Source of the DNA: Bacteroidales bacterium
GTDB taxonomy: Bacteria > Bacteroidota > Bacteroidia > Bacteroidales > UBA932
DNA length: 34,570 bases
Direction of reading: 5' to 3'
Assembly (NCBI GenBank): GCA_015060225.1
Contig: SUYX01000020.1
Coordinates: 1 to 34,570 of the forward strand
The position numbers and the translations under genes were made by a program. The stretch's first letter is position 1. Every line of letters starts with the position of its first letter. Below, piece after piece: positions 24,854 to 32,436 of this stretch. The notes beneath the pieces were generated by a model. The model was not told the origin of the DNA. It saw nothing but the letters and a program-made list of their open reading frames with translations, and ran no database searches.

Positions 24854-25107
24854 TTCCCGACAAACACTTGCAGGCCCATTTCTCCACGGAATGGGCCTTT
24901 TTTGTGGACAAAAGTTACCTCCGAGCACCCGAAAGGTTGCTCCCGGCACTGTACTTCCACGCTGGGCACCCTCAGCGTGGACAGGCGGCAACATTTTCCC
25001 TCCGCGTCCACAAAAGATACCCTATGCGTGGACAAAAGCCACCTTCTGGCACCAAACTTCCACAAAAAGCACCTCCTGCGTGGACAGGCGGCAATATTTG
25101 TCGGGAA
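24854..25107 (-). repeat. Fourth copy of the 104-bp element, inverted, bracketed by TTCCCGACAAA/TTTGTCGGGAA
   Basis: Half-sites on the plus strand start at 24882 (CTCCAC), 24904 (GTGGAC), 24955 (TTCCAC), 24977, 25006, 25028, 25058 and 25080, with the 22/30 spacing kept except for a ~21-bp insert that forms its own small hairpin (GAGCA...TTGCTC, about 24923-24941). Read on the minus strand it has the same polarity as the other arrays and ends in the same kind of cap half-unit. An 11-bp inverted repeat (24854-24864 and 25097-25107) brackets the copy. Units are more diverged than in array 2, so this copy is older. Confidence 0.9.
24872..24903 (+). terminator. Terminator of cyuA, formed by the cap half-unit of the repeat
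   Basis: AGGCCCATT (24872-24880) pairs with AATGGGCCT (24890-24898) around a 9-nt loop and runs into T residues up to 24903: a textbook intrinsic terminator 34 bp after the stop codon. The loop holds CTCCAC, the half-site of the repeat, so the cap of the element doubles as terminator. Confidence 0.85.
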
Positions 25108-25126
25108 GCGGATTTAGTGCATGATT

Positions 25127-25157
25127 TTTGTTTGTTGCGATATTAGATTTAACTTTG
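25127..25157 (+). promoter_or_regulatory. Promoter of the glutaminyl cyclase gene
   Basis: TTTG (25127-25130), 19 bp, then TAACTTTG (25150-25157): a full match to TTTG-N19-TAnnTTTG. The predicted transcript start, about 25162-25164, nearly touches the ATG at 25165 and favours the in-frame ATG at 25177. Confidence 0.85.
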
Positions 25158-25176
25158 CAATATAATGTTTTGTAAG

Positions 25177-25953
25177 ATGAGGGTTACTGGAAGGATTTGT
25201 GCATTTTGGGCGGTTGCGGCATTTCTGCTGCTTCCATTGGCAAGTTGTGCCCAGAAGGTGAAAGAGTATAAATTGCAGGTGGTGGAGTCGCTTCCGCACG
25301 ATAGTGGTGCTTATACACAGGGGCTGTTTTTTCATAATGGCGAGTTGTATGAGAGTTGCGGCCAGTACGGCTCTTCTTCGTTCCGGAAAGTGGATTTGAA
25401 GAGCGGCAGGGATTTGCGCCGCCTTAATTTTGATGCCAAGTATTTTGTAGAGGGTTCCTGTGTCCATAACGGGCTGCTTTATATCCTTACCTGGCAGGAG
25501 CACAAGTGTTTTGTGTATGATATAAATAATTTTAAATTTTTGGGTGAGCTCTATAACCCTCGTGAGGGGTGGGGCCTTACTTCCAATGGAAAGGAACTGA
25601 TTCTCTCAGACGGTACTACAAAGCTGTTTTTCCTTGATCCGCAGACTTTTGCGGTAAAGGTCACCAAAGAGGTCAAATTCAATGGGAGGCCAATCCCCCT
25701 TATTAACGAACTGGAGTTCATAAATGGAGAAATATGGGCTAATGTATATACCCAGGATTATATCCTCATTATTGATCCGGCTACCGGCAATGTCAAGGGG
25801 CGCGTGGATTGCAAGGGGCTTTTGCCAGGCTCTTTGCGCAAACCAACAACTGATGTGCTCAACGGTATAGCCCACAATCCTGCTACCGGAGATATTTATC
25901 TTACCGGAAAATACTGGCCAAAGATGTACAAGGTGAAGCTGGTGGAGAAATGA
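25177..25953 (+). CDS. Glutaminyl-peptide cyclotransferase, plant type, lipoprotein
   Basis: The 258-residue product (262 if ATG 25165 is used; the promoter position favours 25177) has a lipoprotein signal ending LLPLASC. The body matches the plant/bacterial glutamine cyclotransferase family (five-bladed beta-propeller): PHDSGAYTQGLFF, LYESCGQYGSSSFRKVDL, GWGLTSNGKELILSDGT, INELEFINGEIWANVY and VLNGIAHNPATGDIYLTGKYW. Such enzymes turn N-terminal glutamine of exported proteins into pyroglutamate. It would act in the periplasm, anchored by lipid. The length is typical of the family. It is a single-gene unit with its own promoter and a bidirectional terminator 80 bp downstream shared with rnpB. 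Confidence 0.88.
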   Translation: MRVTGRICAFWAVAAFLLLPLASCAQKVKEYKLQVVESLPHDSGAYTQGLFFHNGELYESCGQYGSSSFRKVDLKSGRDLRRLNFDAKYFVEGSCVHNGLLYILTWQEHKCFVYDINNFKFLGELYNPREGWGLTSNGKELILSDGTTKLFFLDPQTFAVKVTKEVKFNGRPIPLINELEFINGEIWANVYTQDYILIIDPATGNVKGRVDCKGLLPGSLRKPTTDVLNGIAHNPATGDIYLTGKYWPKMYKVKLVEK

Positions 25954-26031
25954 TTCCTGTACAAGTTAATTTAACAGGCTGCTGCAGGATTGGATGTCAG
26001 CAAGGATAGATTGCAGCAATATTTTGTATAC

Positions 26032-26071
26032 AAAACGCCCCCGTGTCTATGGCTTCACGGGGGCGTTTTTT
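26032..26071. terminator. Bidirectional terminator between glutaminyl cyclase gene and rnpB
   Basis: CGCCCCCGTG (26036-26045) pairs with CACGGGGGCG (26056-26065) around a 10-nt loop, with A residues on the left and six T residues on the right, so it works on both strands. Confidence 0.9.
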
Positions 26072-26072
26072 A

Positions 26073-26505
26073 TAGGGCGGATCTATAAGCCGAGTTCTGT
26101 ACCTCAGACTGGTGTACCTCACGGCCACCCTAAGAGGCTCCTATCATTTATCTGTTGCAGCCTACCCCCCGGCAACGGGCGAGCAACCCTTGATTGCCGG
26201 TATACATGGCCTTGCAGGATGCAGTAGGATACCGCAACAATGTCGCCATTGAAGCCCGTGGGCTCTTACCCCACATTTTCACCCTTACCGCAGTGTTGCA
26301 GTCCGGCAACCGTATGGTCTCCTGCTGCGCGCAAAGGCCGGGTTGACCAGCCTTGTTGCAAGTATGAAACTTGACGCTCCTGCGGCGGTAATTCTCTGTT
26401 ACCCTTGCATAAACTCATCGCCTATCTGTGCTTTCCACAGTGCATTGCTCTCTCCTGCCCGGACTTTCCTCCCAATTACTTGAGCGATAGGACGACCCGC
26501 CAGCC
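26073..26505 (-). ncRNA. rnpB: RNase P RNA, class A
   Basis: On the minus strand the RNA opens near 26505 with GGCTGGCGGGTCGTCC and soon reaches the universal GAGGAAAGTCCGGGC, then GAGAGAGCAATGCACTG. Near the 3' end it has the conserved AGAAC-TCGGCTTATAGATCCGCC tail. Length is about 430 nt, within the bacterial range. It processes the 5' ends of tRNA precursors. Ends are estimated to within a few bases. Confidence 0.93.
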
Positions 26506-26506
26506 G

Positions 26507-26514
26507 CAAAGGTA
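26507..26514 (-). promoter_or_regulatory. -7 box of the rnpB promoter
   Basis: TACCTTTG on the minus strand fits TAnnTTTG and sits directly before the estimated 5' end. I see no clear TTTG at the -33 position. Confidence 0.6.
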
Positions 26515-26585
26515 TAAATTTTTGTGGTTAACTGGATTTTTTTTTATATTTTTGCAGGATATAACCCAAAATACTTTTAAAAACT

Positions 26586-27425
26586 ATGTTACTAATTGCC
26601 GATTGCGGTTCTACTAAAGTTGATTGGCGTGCCATTGCAGCGGATGGTACAGTGAAATCAGTTAATACAGAGGGTATCAATCCCGTTTTTTTGTCTTCTG
26701 AGGATATTTCAAAAATTCTTGAAGAGAAGGTTGTTCCTGCAATTGGGAACAATGTTAAGGAGATTTATTTCTACGGTGCGGGTATCCTTGCTCCTGAGCT
26801 TGCAAAAGTCCTCAGTGATGCTTTTGATAAAGTGTTCCCTGGAAACAAGTCTTTTGTGGCATCTGACCTTTTGGCTGCTGCCCGTGCTCTTTGCGGACAC
26901 AGTGCAGGTATTGCCTGTATCATGGGTACCGGTGCCAACACATGTTTCTACGACGGCAATGAGATTGTCAACAATGTAAAGGCCGGAGGCTTTATCCTTG
27001 GTGACGAGGCTTCAGGCGGTGTTCTGGGAAAGAAACTTATGGCTGATTTCATCAAAGGTCTTCTTCCAAAAGAGATTGAGGAGGAGTTTGTAAAGAGATA
27101 TGACCTTGACTACATGAAGATTGTACAGAAGGTTTATCGTGAGCCGCTTCCAAGCAAATGGCTTGCTTCATTCTCTCCTTTCATTTCTGAGTTCAGGGAC
27201 AATCCTCATATCAACAACCTTATCAGAACCAGTTTTGATGAGTTCTTCAAGAGGAATATTGTCCACTACGATTACAAGAATTATCCTGTAAACCTTGTTG
27301 GTTCCATTGCCCACTACTATGAGGATATCCTCAAGGATGTTGCAGCTCAGAACGGTGCTACAATAGGCAAGATTATCAAATCACCTATTGACGGTCTTGT
27401 TGAGTACCATACCAACGCAATTTAA
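26586..27425 (+). CDS. BadF/BcrA-type amino-sugar kinase, probably MurNAc/GlcNAc kinase
   Basis: The 279-residue cytosolic kinase belongs to the BadF/BadG/BcrA/BcrD ATPase family that includes N-acetylglucosamine kinases. It has the phosphate-1 motif DCGSTKVDW at the N-terminus, FYGAGI, IMGTGANTCFYDG as phosphate-2, and GGFILGDEASGG. The neighbour murQ acts on MurNAc-6-phosphate, so I infer that this kinase makes that substrate, as MurK does in Tannerella; a GlcNAc or glucosamine kinase is possible too. The start ATG follows an AT-rich leader with a TATTTTTG box at 26547-26554 but no well-placed -33 element. The upstream neighbour rnpB is divergent. A 59-bp inverted repeat region separates it from murQ. 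Confidence 0.82.
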   Translation: MLLIADCGSTKVDWRAIAADGTVKSVNTEGINPVFLSSEDISKILEEKVVPAIGNNVKEIYFYGAGILAPELAKVLSDAFDKVFPGNKSFVASDLLAAARALCGHSAGIACIMGTGANTCFYDGNEIVNNVKAGGFILGDEASGGVLGKKLMADFIKGLLPKEIEEEFVKRYDLDYMKIVQKVYREPLPSKWLASFSPFISEFRDNPHINNLIRTSFDEFFKRNIVHYDYKNYPVNLVGSIAHYYEDILKDVAAQNGATIGKIIKSPIDGLVEYHTNAI

Positions 27426-27436
27426 CCGGATTCTTC

Positions 27437-27495
27437 TTCCCGACAATTTCCCTGTTTGCCGTGCAACTGTGGGGCCGGAGAGTAACTGTCGGGAA
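27437..27495. repeat. TTCCCGACA/TGTCGGGAA inverted pair between kinase gene and murQ
   Basis: The 9-bp arms at 27437-27445 and 27487-27495 are perfectly complementary with 41 bases between. The same arm brackets the repeat copy at 24854-25107, and CCCGACAG/CTGTCGGG occurs at 23428-23453. Confidence 0.7.
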
Positions 27496-27530
27496 TAAAA
27501 TATTGACAAAACAAATAACAACATATAATT

Positions 27531-28349
27531 ATGACTAAAGTAACAGAGCAATCTTCAAATTATGCTAATTTGGATAAGATGACAACTGCCGAGTTGTTGC
27601 AGAACATGAACAAAGAGGACAAATCGGTTCCAGTGGCAGTTGAGAAATGTATCCCTGAAATTGAGAAACTTGTTGACGGTATTGTTGAGAGGATGAAGAA
27701 GGGTGGAAGACTATTCTACCTTGGAGCAGGTACCAGTGGCCGTCTTGGTATTCTTGATGCATCTGAGATACCTCCTACATACGGTGCTCCATTTGATCTT
27801 ATCATCGGTCTTATTGCAGGTGGTGATACAGCTATCAGAAAGGCTGTTGAGAATGCTGAGGATGACTGGGAGGGTGGCTGGAGAGACATGCAGCCATACA
27901 ATGTTGGTGAGAACGATGTTGTTGTAGGTATTGCAGCCAGCGGTAGTACCCCTTATGTAATTGGTGCAGTTAAAGAGGCAAGAAAACGCGGTATCCTTAC
28001 AGGATGTATCACATGTAACCCTGGTGCTGCAGTTGCTGCAGAGGTTGATGTTCCAATTGTTGCTGTTGTAGGTCCGGAGTTCGTTACTGGTTCTACCAGA
28101 ATGAAATCAGGTACAGCGCAGAAACTTATTCTTAACATGATCTCTACTTCTACAATGATCAAAATGGGTCACGTTAAGGGCAACAAGATGGTTGACATGC
28201 AGTTGTCAAATGCAAAATTGGTTGACAGAGGTACCAGAATGATTATGGGTGAGACTGACATTACAGATTATGAGTATGCAAAATCACTTTTGCTTGAGCA
28301 CGGTTCTGTAAGAAATGCAGTTGATTTCTATAATGCTTCAAAGAAATAA
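27531..28349 (+). CDS. murQ: N-acetylmuramic acid 6-phosphate etherase
   Basis: The 272-residue SIS-domain enzyme removes the D-lactyl ether of MurNAc-6-phosphate to give GlcNAc-6-phosphate and D-lactate, a step of cell-wall sugar recycling. Landmarks: TEQSSNYANLDKMTTAELL at the N-terminus, GAGTSGRLGILDASEIPPTYG with the catalytic Glu in DASE, then KAVENAEDD with the second acidic site, VVGIAASGSTPYV, and GPEFVTGSTRMKSGTAQKL. Somewhat shorter than E. coli MurQ (298) because it lacks part of the C-terminus. It follows the amino-sugar kinase in the same direction, with 105 bp between, and is followed by a likely terminator. Confidence 0.95.
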   Translation: MTKVTEQSSNYANLDKMTTAELLQNMNKEDKSVPVAVEKCIPEIEKLVDGIVERMKKGGRLFYLGAGTSGRLGILDASEIPPTYGAPFDLIIGLIAGGDTAIRKAVENAEDDWEGGWRDMQPYNVGENDVVVGIAASGSTPYVIGAVKEARKRGILTGCITCNPGAAVAAEVDVPIVAVVGPEFVTGSTRMKSGTAQKLILNMISTSTMIKMGHVKGNKMVDMQLSNAKLVDRGTRMIMGETDITDYEYAKSLLLEHGSVRNAVDFYNASKK

Positions 28350-28368
28350 TTTGGCTTAACGGCTTGAA

Positions 28369-28399
28369 AGGGGAATTCCAGGAGGGAGTTCCTCTTTTT
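28369..28399 (+). terminator. Possible terminator after murQ
   Basis: AGGGGAA (28369-28375) pairs with TTCCTCT (28389-28395), one G-U, followed by TTTT and a second T-run at 28404. The loop is 13 nt. Confidence 0.5.
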
Positions 28400-28417
28400 G
28401 GCCCTTTTTAATTTACA

Positions 28418-29032
28418 ATGTTCAAACAGAAATATTCTTCACAATTGCTGGAAAAGGCTGTAGATGAGTTTTCATCTTTGCCCGGTATAGGGAGAAAAAG
28501 TGCATTGAGACTTGCATTGCATCTTCTCAAACAGCCGGTGGAGAATATTGAGAGGTTCGGCTCTTCATTTATTGCTTTACGAAAAGGGGTAAAATATTGC
28601 AACTGCTGCAATATGATTACAGACAGTGATACCTGTTCAGTTTGTGCAGATTCCCGCAGGGACAGACAGACCATCTGTGTTGTAGAGAGTATAAGGGATG
28701 TTTTGAGCATTGAAAATACAGAGCAGTACAATGGCCTGTATCATGTGCTGGGAGGGATAATTTCCCCAATGGACGGGATTGGCCCGGCAGATCTCCCTAT
28801 CGGGAAGCTCGTTGAGAGAGTGCAGGAGGGGGATGTAAAAGAGGTGATACTGGCTCTGAGTACAAGTATGGAGGGGGAGACAACCTCTTTTTTCCTCTAT
28901 AAGAAATTGAGTGGACTCAATATTAAAATCAGTACTATAGCAAGGGGTGTGGGGTTTGGTGATGACCTTGAGTATACAGATGAACTTACTCTTGGAAAAT
29001 CAATCCAGAACAGGCACCTTTTTAAACTTTAA
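28418..29032 (+). CDS. recR: Recombination mediator protein RecR
   Basis: The 204-residue product shows the full RecR layout: helix-hairpin-helix ([18 protein letters not shown]), a four-cysteine zinc finger ([17 protein letters not shown]), a TOPRIM domain opening [14 protein letters not shown] with [16 protein letters not shown], and the conserved C-terminal [19 protein letters not shown]. RecR works with RecO (and RecF) to load RecA onto gapped DNA. The length is standard. It is followed 6 bp later by the symporter gene, so the two are cotranscribed; the link is positional rather than functional. Confidence 0.97.
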   Translation: MFKQKYSSQLLEKAVDEFSSLPGIGRKSALRLALHLLKQPVENIERFGSSFIALRKGVKYCNCCNMITDSDTCSVCADSRRDRQTICVVESIRDVLSIENTEQYNGLYHVLGGIISPMDGIGPADLPIGKLVERVQEGDVKEVILALSTSMEGETTSFFLYKKLSGLNIKISTIARGVGFGDDLEYTDELTLGKSIQNRHLFKL

Positions 29033-29038
29033 TCCTTT

Positions 29039-30484
29039 ATGAATTCAACTATTCTTCTAGTAACTTTTGTCCTTTATACCTTGCTTCTGTTTGGTATTGC
29101 ATGGTGGACCAGCCGTAATGCCGACAGCAAGACATATTACACAGGAAACAAAAGTTCAAACTGGTTCCTTGTTGCATTCGGTATGATTGGCTCTTCAATG
29201 AGTGGTGTATCTTTCATGTCGTTGCCGGGTAACGTTATCAACGAGAACTTCTACTATATGCCTATGGTATTTGGTATGTTCTTCGGTTATGCAATCATTG
29301 CAGGTCTTCTGCTCCCTTTGTACTTTAAATTGAACCTTACATCAATTTACACTTACCTTGAGCAGCGTTTTGGCCTTTACAGCTACAAGACAGGTGCTTC
29401 CTTCTTTATCATCTCAAGACTTCTTGGTGCTACTGTAAGGACATTCCTTGTGATTTTTGTGCTTTATAATTTTGTGCTTCAACCACTTGGCGTTCCATTC
29501 ATTGTTGCTGCAATTGTGTTTGTAGGTCTTGCTATCCTCTATACCATGAAGGGTGGTGTAAAGACAATCATCTATACAGATACAATCCAGACAACATTCA
29601 TGATTGTTGCTATAGTTGCTTCTTGTGTTGCAATCTGCGGCCAGTTGGACTGGAGCTTTGGAGATATGCTCAAAAATGTTCATCAGAGCCATTTCTCTGA
29701 TATGTTCAATACAGACAGTGCATCTGCTACAAACTGGATTAAGAGGTTCCTCAGCGGTGTCCTTATCCCTATTGCAATGACTGGCCTTGACCAGGCAATG
29801 ATGCAGAAGAGCTTGAGCTGCAAGAACATTAAGGAGGCTCAGAAGAATGTGATGACATCTATCCTTATGATGATTCCTATCAACCTTCTGTTTGTTACCC
29901 TTGGTGCTGTTCTTGCAATCTTCATGCAGAGCCATCCTGAGCTTATCCAGCAGGTTACTACTGCTGCCGGCAAACTTGAGGCTGACAAGATATTCCCTAC
30001 AGTTGCCCTTACTTTGGGACCAGTTGTAGGTGTAATCTTCTTTGTAGGACTTATTTCTGCAGCTTATCCAACTTGTGCAAATGCCCTTACATCACTTACA
30101 ACTTCAACTTGTATTGATATCGTTGGCATTGAGAAGCACGGTTGGGATGATGATAAGAAGAAGAAAGTTAGGATGAATGTTACATACATTATGGCTGCAT
30201 TGTTTGTACTGCTTATCTGTATGTTCAATATCCTAAAGAATGATGCGGTAATAAATATGGTTTACCAGATTGCATCATACACTTATGGTCCGCTTCTTGG
30301 CCTGTTCATGATGGGTATCCTTACCAAAATGAATGTTAAGGATAAAGCTGTCCCTTATATCTGTGTAATTGCACCTGCCCTTTGTTTCCTTATTGAGAAT
30401 TATGTATTCAGCTTCGGATTCTCACTGATTGCCGTTTGTGCAGGTATTACAATGTTGGGATTGTTCATTTTTAAAAAGAAATAA
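29039..30484 (+). CDS. Sodium:solute symporter (SSS family)
   Basis: The 481-residue membrane protein has about 13 hydrophobic segments. The SSS signature region is GMIGSSMSGVSFMSLPG near residue 50, followed by SIYTYLEQRFG, and GLDQAMMQKSLSC with FFVGLISAAYPTCANALTSL further on, which matches the conserved Na+-site helices of the family. Substrate cannot be read from sequence. Because murQ and an amino-sugar kinase lie just upstream, a sugar such as MurNAc or a muropeptide fragment is a reasonable guess. It lies between recR (6-bp gap) and mntP (6-bp gap) in one transcript. Confidence 0.88.
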   Translation: MNSTILLVTFVLYTLLLFGIAWWTSRNADSKTYYTGNKSSNWFLVAFGMIGSSMSGVSFMSLPGNVINENFYYMPMVFGMFFGYAIIAGLLLPLYFKLNLTSIYTYLEQRFGLYSYKTGASFFIISRLLGATVRTFLVIFVLYNFVLQPLGVPFIVAAIVFVGLAILYTMKGGVKTIIYTDTIQTTFMIVAIVASCVAICGQLDWSFGDMLKNVHQSHFSDMFNTDSASATNWIKRFLSGVLIPIAMTGLDQAMMQKSLSCKNIKEAQKNVMTSILMMIPINLLFVTLGAVLAIFMQSHPELIQQVTTAAGKLEADKIFPTVALTLGPVVGVIFFVGLISAAYPTCANALTSLTTSTCIDIVGIEKHGWDDDKKKKVRMNVTYIMAALFVLLICMFNILKNDAVINMVYQIASYTYGPLLGLFMMGILTKMNVKDKAVPYICVIAPALCFLIENYVFSFGFSLIAVCAGITMLGLFIFKKK

Positions 30485-30490
30485 TAGGGC

Positions 30491-31066
30491 ATGACATACC
30501 TCGAGCTCCTCATCCTGGCTGTTAGCCTCACTTTTGATACCTTTGCGGTTTCTGTAGGAGGGGGTATATCATTACCAAATATAAAAATATCAAAGAAGGC
30601 TCAGATAGTGGCCTTCTTTGGTTTTTTTCAAGGTACATATCTGTTTGCAGGATGGTTCATAGGGGGGAAGTTTGCAAATATCATCTCCGAGTGGGACCAC
30701 TGGGTTGCTTTTGCAATCCTTACCTATCTGGGAGGGAGAATGTTCCTTGGAGCCTTTTCAAAGCATGAAGAGGAGCATCTTCCCGATTTTCTCTCGTGGA
30801 AAAAACTCTTTTTCTTTGCAACTGCCACCAGTATTGATGCTGTTGCTGTGGGTGCATCACTGGCTCTTCTGGAGATAGAGACCACTGCCATTTCAATTAC
30901 AACTCTATTTACCGTTATAGCCACTGCGGCAGCATCCTGGCTTGGACTGCAAGGGGGGAGAAAACTTGGAGACAAGGTAGGCAAAAAGGCTGAGATGTGG
31001 GGAGGAGTTGTACTTATAGTTATAGGGATGAAAATCCTTATAGAACACGCTATAACATTCGGATAA
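30491..31066 (+). CDS. mntP: Manganese efflux pump MntP
   Basis: The 191-residue product has six transmembrane segments in two related halves, each with the family's membrane-embedded Asp motif: LTFDTFAVSVGGG in TM1 and TSIDAVAVGASLALL in TM4. MntP exports Mn2+ from the cytosol. No yybP-ykoY riboswitch is possible in the 6-bp gap before it, so manganese control would have to act further upstream, if at all. The gene closes the recR-symporter-mntP unit and is followed by a strong hairpin terminator. Confidence 0.93.
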   Translation: MTYLELLILAVSLTFDTFAVSVGGGISLPNIKISKKAQIVAFFGFFQGTYLFAGWFIGGKFANIISEWDHWVAFAILTYLGGRMFLGAFSKHEEEHLPDFLSWKKLFFFATATSIDAVAVGASLALLEIETTAISITTLFTVIATAAASWLGLQGGRKLGDKVGKKAEMWGGVVLIVIGMKILIEHAITFG

Positions 31067-31071
31067 ACAAT

Positions 31072-31107
31072 ATTGGCACTACTTGTGACGTAGTGCCAAT
31101 TCTTTTT
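31072..31107 (+). terminator. Terminator of the recR-symporter-mntP unit
   Basis: ATTGGCACTAC (31072-31082) pairs perfectly with GTAGTGCCAAT (31090-31100) around a 7-nt loop, followed by TCTTTTT. It overlaps the last codons of the convergent hisIE gene. On the minus strand only a weak T-rich stretch follows. Confidence 0.88.
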
Positions 31108-31681
31108 CCATATCTTCTATTGAGCATCCCATCTGTTCCATAAGTACCAGCAGGTGGTAAATCATGTCCGATGCCTCGTAAATGAATCTGCTGCGGTTCC
31201 CGTCTACAGCCTCAACAATGCTTTCTACTGCCTCTTCCCCAACTTTCTGGGCTATTTTCTTTACCCCTTTAATGAAGAGTTTTGTTGTGTAGGAGTTTTC
31301 AGGCATCTGTTGGTGCCTCTCCTGTATCACCTCCTGCAGTTTCCTTATGAAGCCCTCCTCGTCTGGAGTATCAAAGCAACTTAATGTGCCCCTGTGGCAG
31401 GTTGGCCCCCAAGGTGTTGCCTTTATGAGGATGGTATCGTTGTCGCAATCTTTGTAGATTTCCTTTACTGTAAGGAAATTGCCGCTTGTTTCCCCTTTAG
31501 TCCATAGGCATTGGCGGCTTCTTGAGAAGAATGTAACTTTTCCGGTTTCAATAGTCTTCTCGTATGCCTCCCTGTTCATATACCCAAGCATAAGCACTTT
31601 AAGGGTACATGCATCCTGGATTATTGCCGGTACCAGACCGTCACTGAGTTTCTCAAGGTCAAATTCTTCAAACTTTATCAT
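31079..31681 (-). CDS. hisIE: Phosphoribosyl-AMP cyclohydrolase / phosphoribosyl-ATP pyrophosphatase
   Basis: The 200-residue bifunctional enzyme catalyses steps 2 and 3 of histidine synthesis. The HisI part (about 1-110) has MLGYMNREAYEKT, FFSRSRQCLWTKGETSGN, DCDNDTILIKA and GPTCHRGTLSCF with the metal-binding Cys/His/Asp. The HisE part (about 112-200) has SYTTKLFIKGVKKIAQKVGE, EEAVESIVEA and SDMIYHLLVL. Length is usual for the fusion. It is the last gene of the operon seen here and overlaps hisF by 4 bp. The stop lies inside the hairpin that ends the convergent mntP unit. Confidence 0.97.
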   Translation of the reverse strand: MIKFEEFDLEKLSDGLVPAIIQDACTLKVLMLGYMNREAYEKTIETGKVTFFSRSRQCLWTKGETSGNFLTVKEIYKDCDNDTILIKATPWGPTCHRGTLSCFDTPDEEGFIRKLQEVIQERHQQMPENSYTTKLFIKGVKKIAQKVGEEAVESIVEAVDGNRSRFIYEASDMIYHLLVLMEQMGCSIEDMEKELALRHK

Positions 31682-32436
31682 AATCTTACATTTATATTCA
31701 TTTTTGCCAATTCTTCCTTCAATGCCCCAACGGTAATCTCACCATAATGGAAAATGCTGGCTGCAAGTGCTGCATCGGCCTTGCCAATAGTAAGTACATC
31801 TGCAATATCCTGTACACTTCCTGCACCGCCCGATGCAATTATGGGTATATTTATTCTTCCCGACAATTCTGCAAATGTACTGCAGGGGTATCCTTTTTTT
31901 GTACCGTCGTGGTCCATAGAGGTGAAGAGTATCTCCCCGGCACCCCTTTCCTGGGCCTCATATGCCCAACTGAAGAGTTCCTTGTCAGAAGGTCTGCTCC
32001 CTCCGTGGGTGGTGGCCAGCCATCTGCTGTCGGGATACTGGCGGGCATCTATTGCAACTACCACAAATTGGTTGCCGTATTTCCCCGCAATGGCATCTAT
32101 GAGTGCCGGGTTTGCGATTGCTGCACTGTTTATGGAGATTTTGTCTGCTCCGGCATCCAGAAGTCTTGAGGCATCATCCAAAGAGGAGATGCCCCCTCCA
32201 ACTGTAAAAGGTATGTTTATCCTTTCAGATATCTTTTCTACCAGCCTTGTAAATGTGCCTCTCCCTTCACTGGTGGCACTTATATCCAGGTATACAAGTT
32301 CATCTGCACCGCATTTAGAGTAATATTCACCCAGTTCTACAGGATCTCCTACATCCTGCAAGCCGGTAAAATTTATCCCTTTTACCGTACGTCCCTCCTT
32401 TACATCAAGGCAGGGGATTATCCTCTTTGCAACCAT
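31678..32436 (-). CDS. hisF: Imidazole glycerol phosphate synthase, cyclase subunit
   Basis: The 252-residue TIM barrel joins with HisH to turn PRFAR plus ammonia into imidazole glycerol phosphate and AICAR. It starts MVAKRIIPCLDVKEGRTVKG, with the catalytic Asp of CLDV, and has FTVGGGISSLDDASRLL, VVVAIDAR with the second catalytic Asp, GAGEILFTSMDHDGTKKGY and PIIASGGAGSVQDI. Full family length. It overlaps hisIE by 4 bp and hisA by 19 bp, so translation is likely coupled. Confidence 0.97.
   Translation of the reverse strand: MVAKRIIPCLDVKEGRTVKGINFTGLQDVGDPVELGEYYSKCGADELVYLDISATSEGRGTFTRLVEKISERINIPFTVGGGISSLDDASRLLDAGADKISINSAAIANPALIDAIAGKYGNQFVVVAIDARQYPDSRWLATTHGGSRPSDKELFSWAYEAQERGAGEILFTSMDHDGTKKGYPCSTFAELSGRINIPIIASGGAGSVQDIADVLTIGKADAALAASIFHYGEITVGALKEELAKMNINVRL

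Noticed and set aside
24829-25124. Frames of 70-105 residues in the repeat copy after cyuA
   Set aside because: Same repeat-derived peptides as in the other arrays.
25982-26227. 77-residue frame after the glutaminyl cyclase gene
   Set aside because: It lies over the bidirectional terminator and the 3' end of RNase P RNA.
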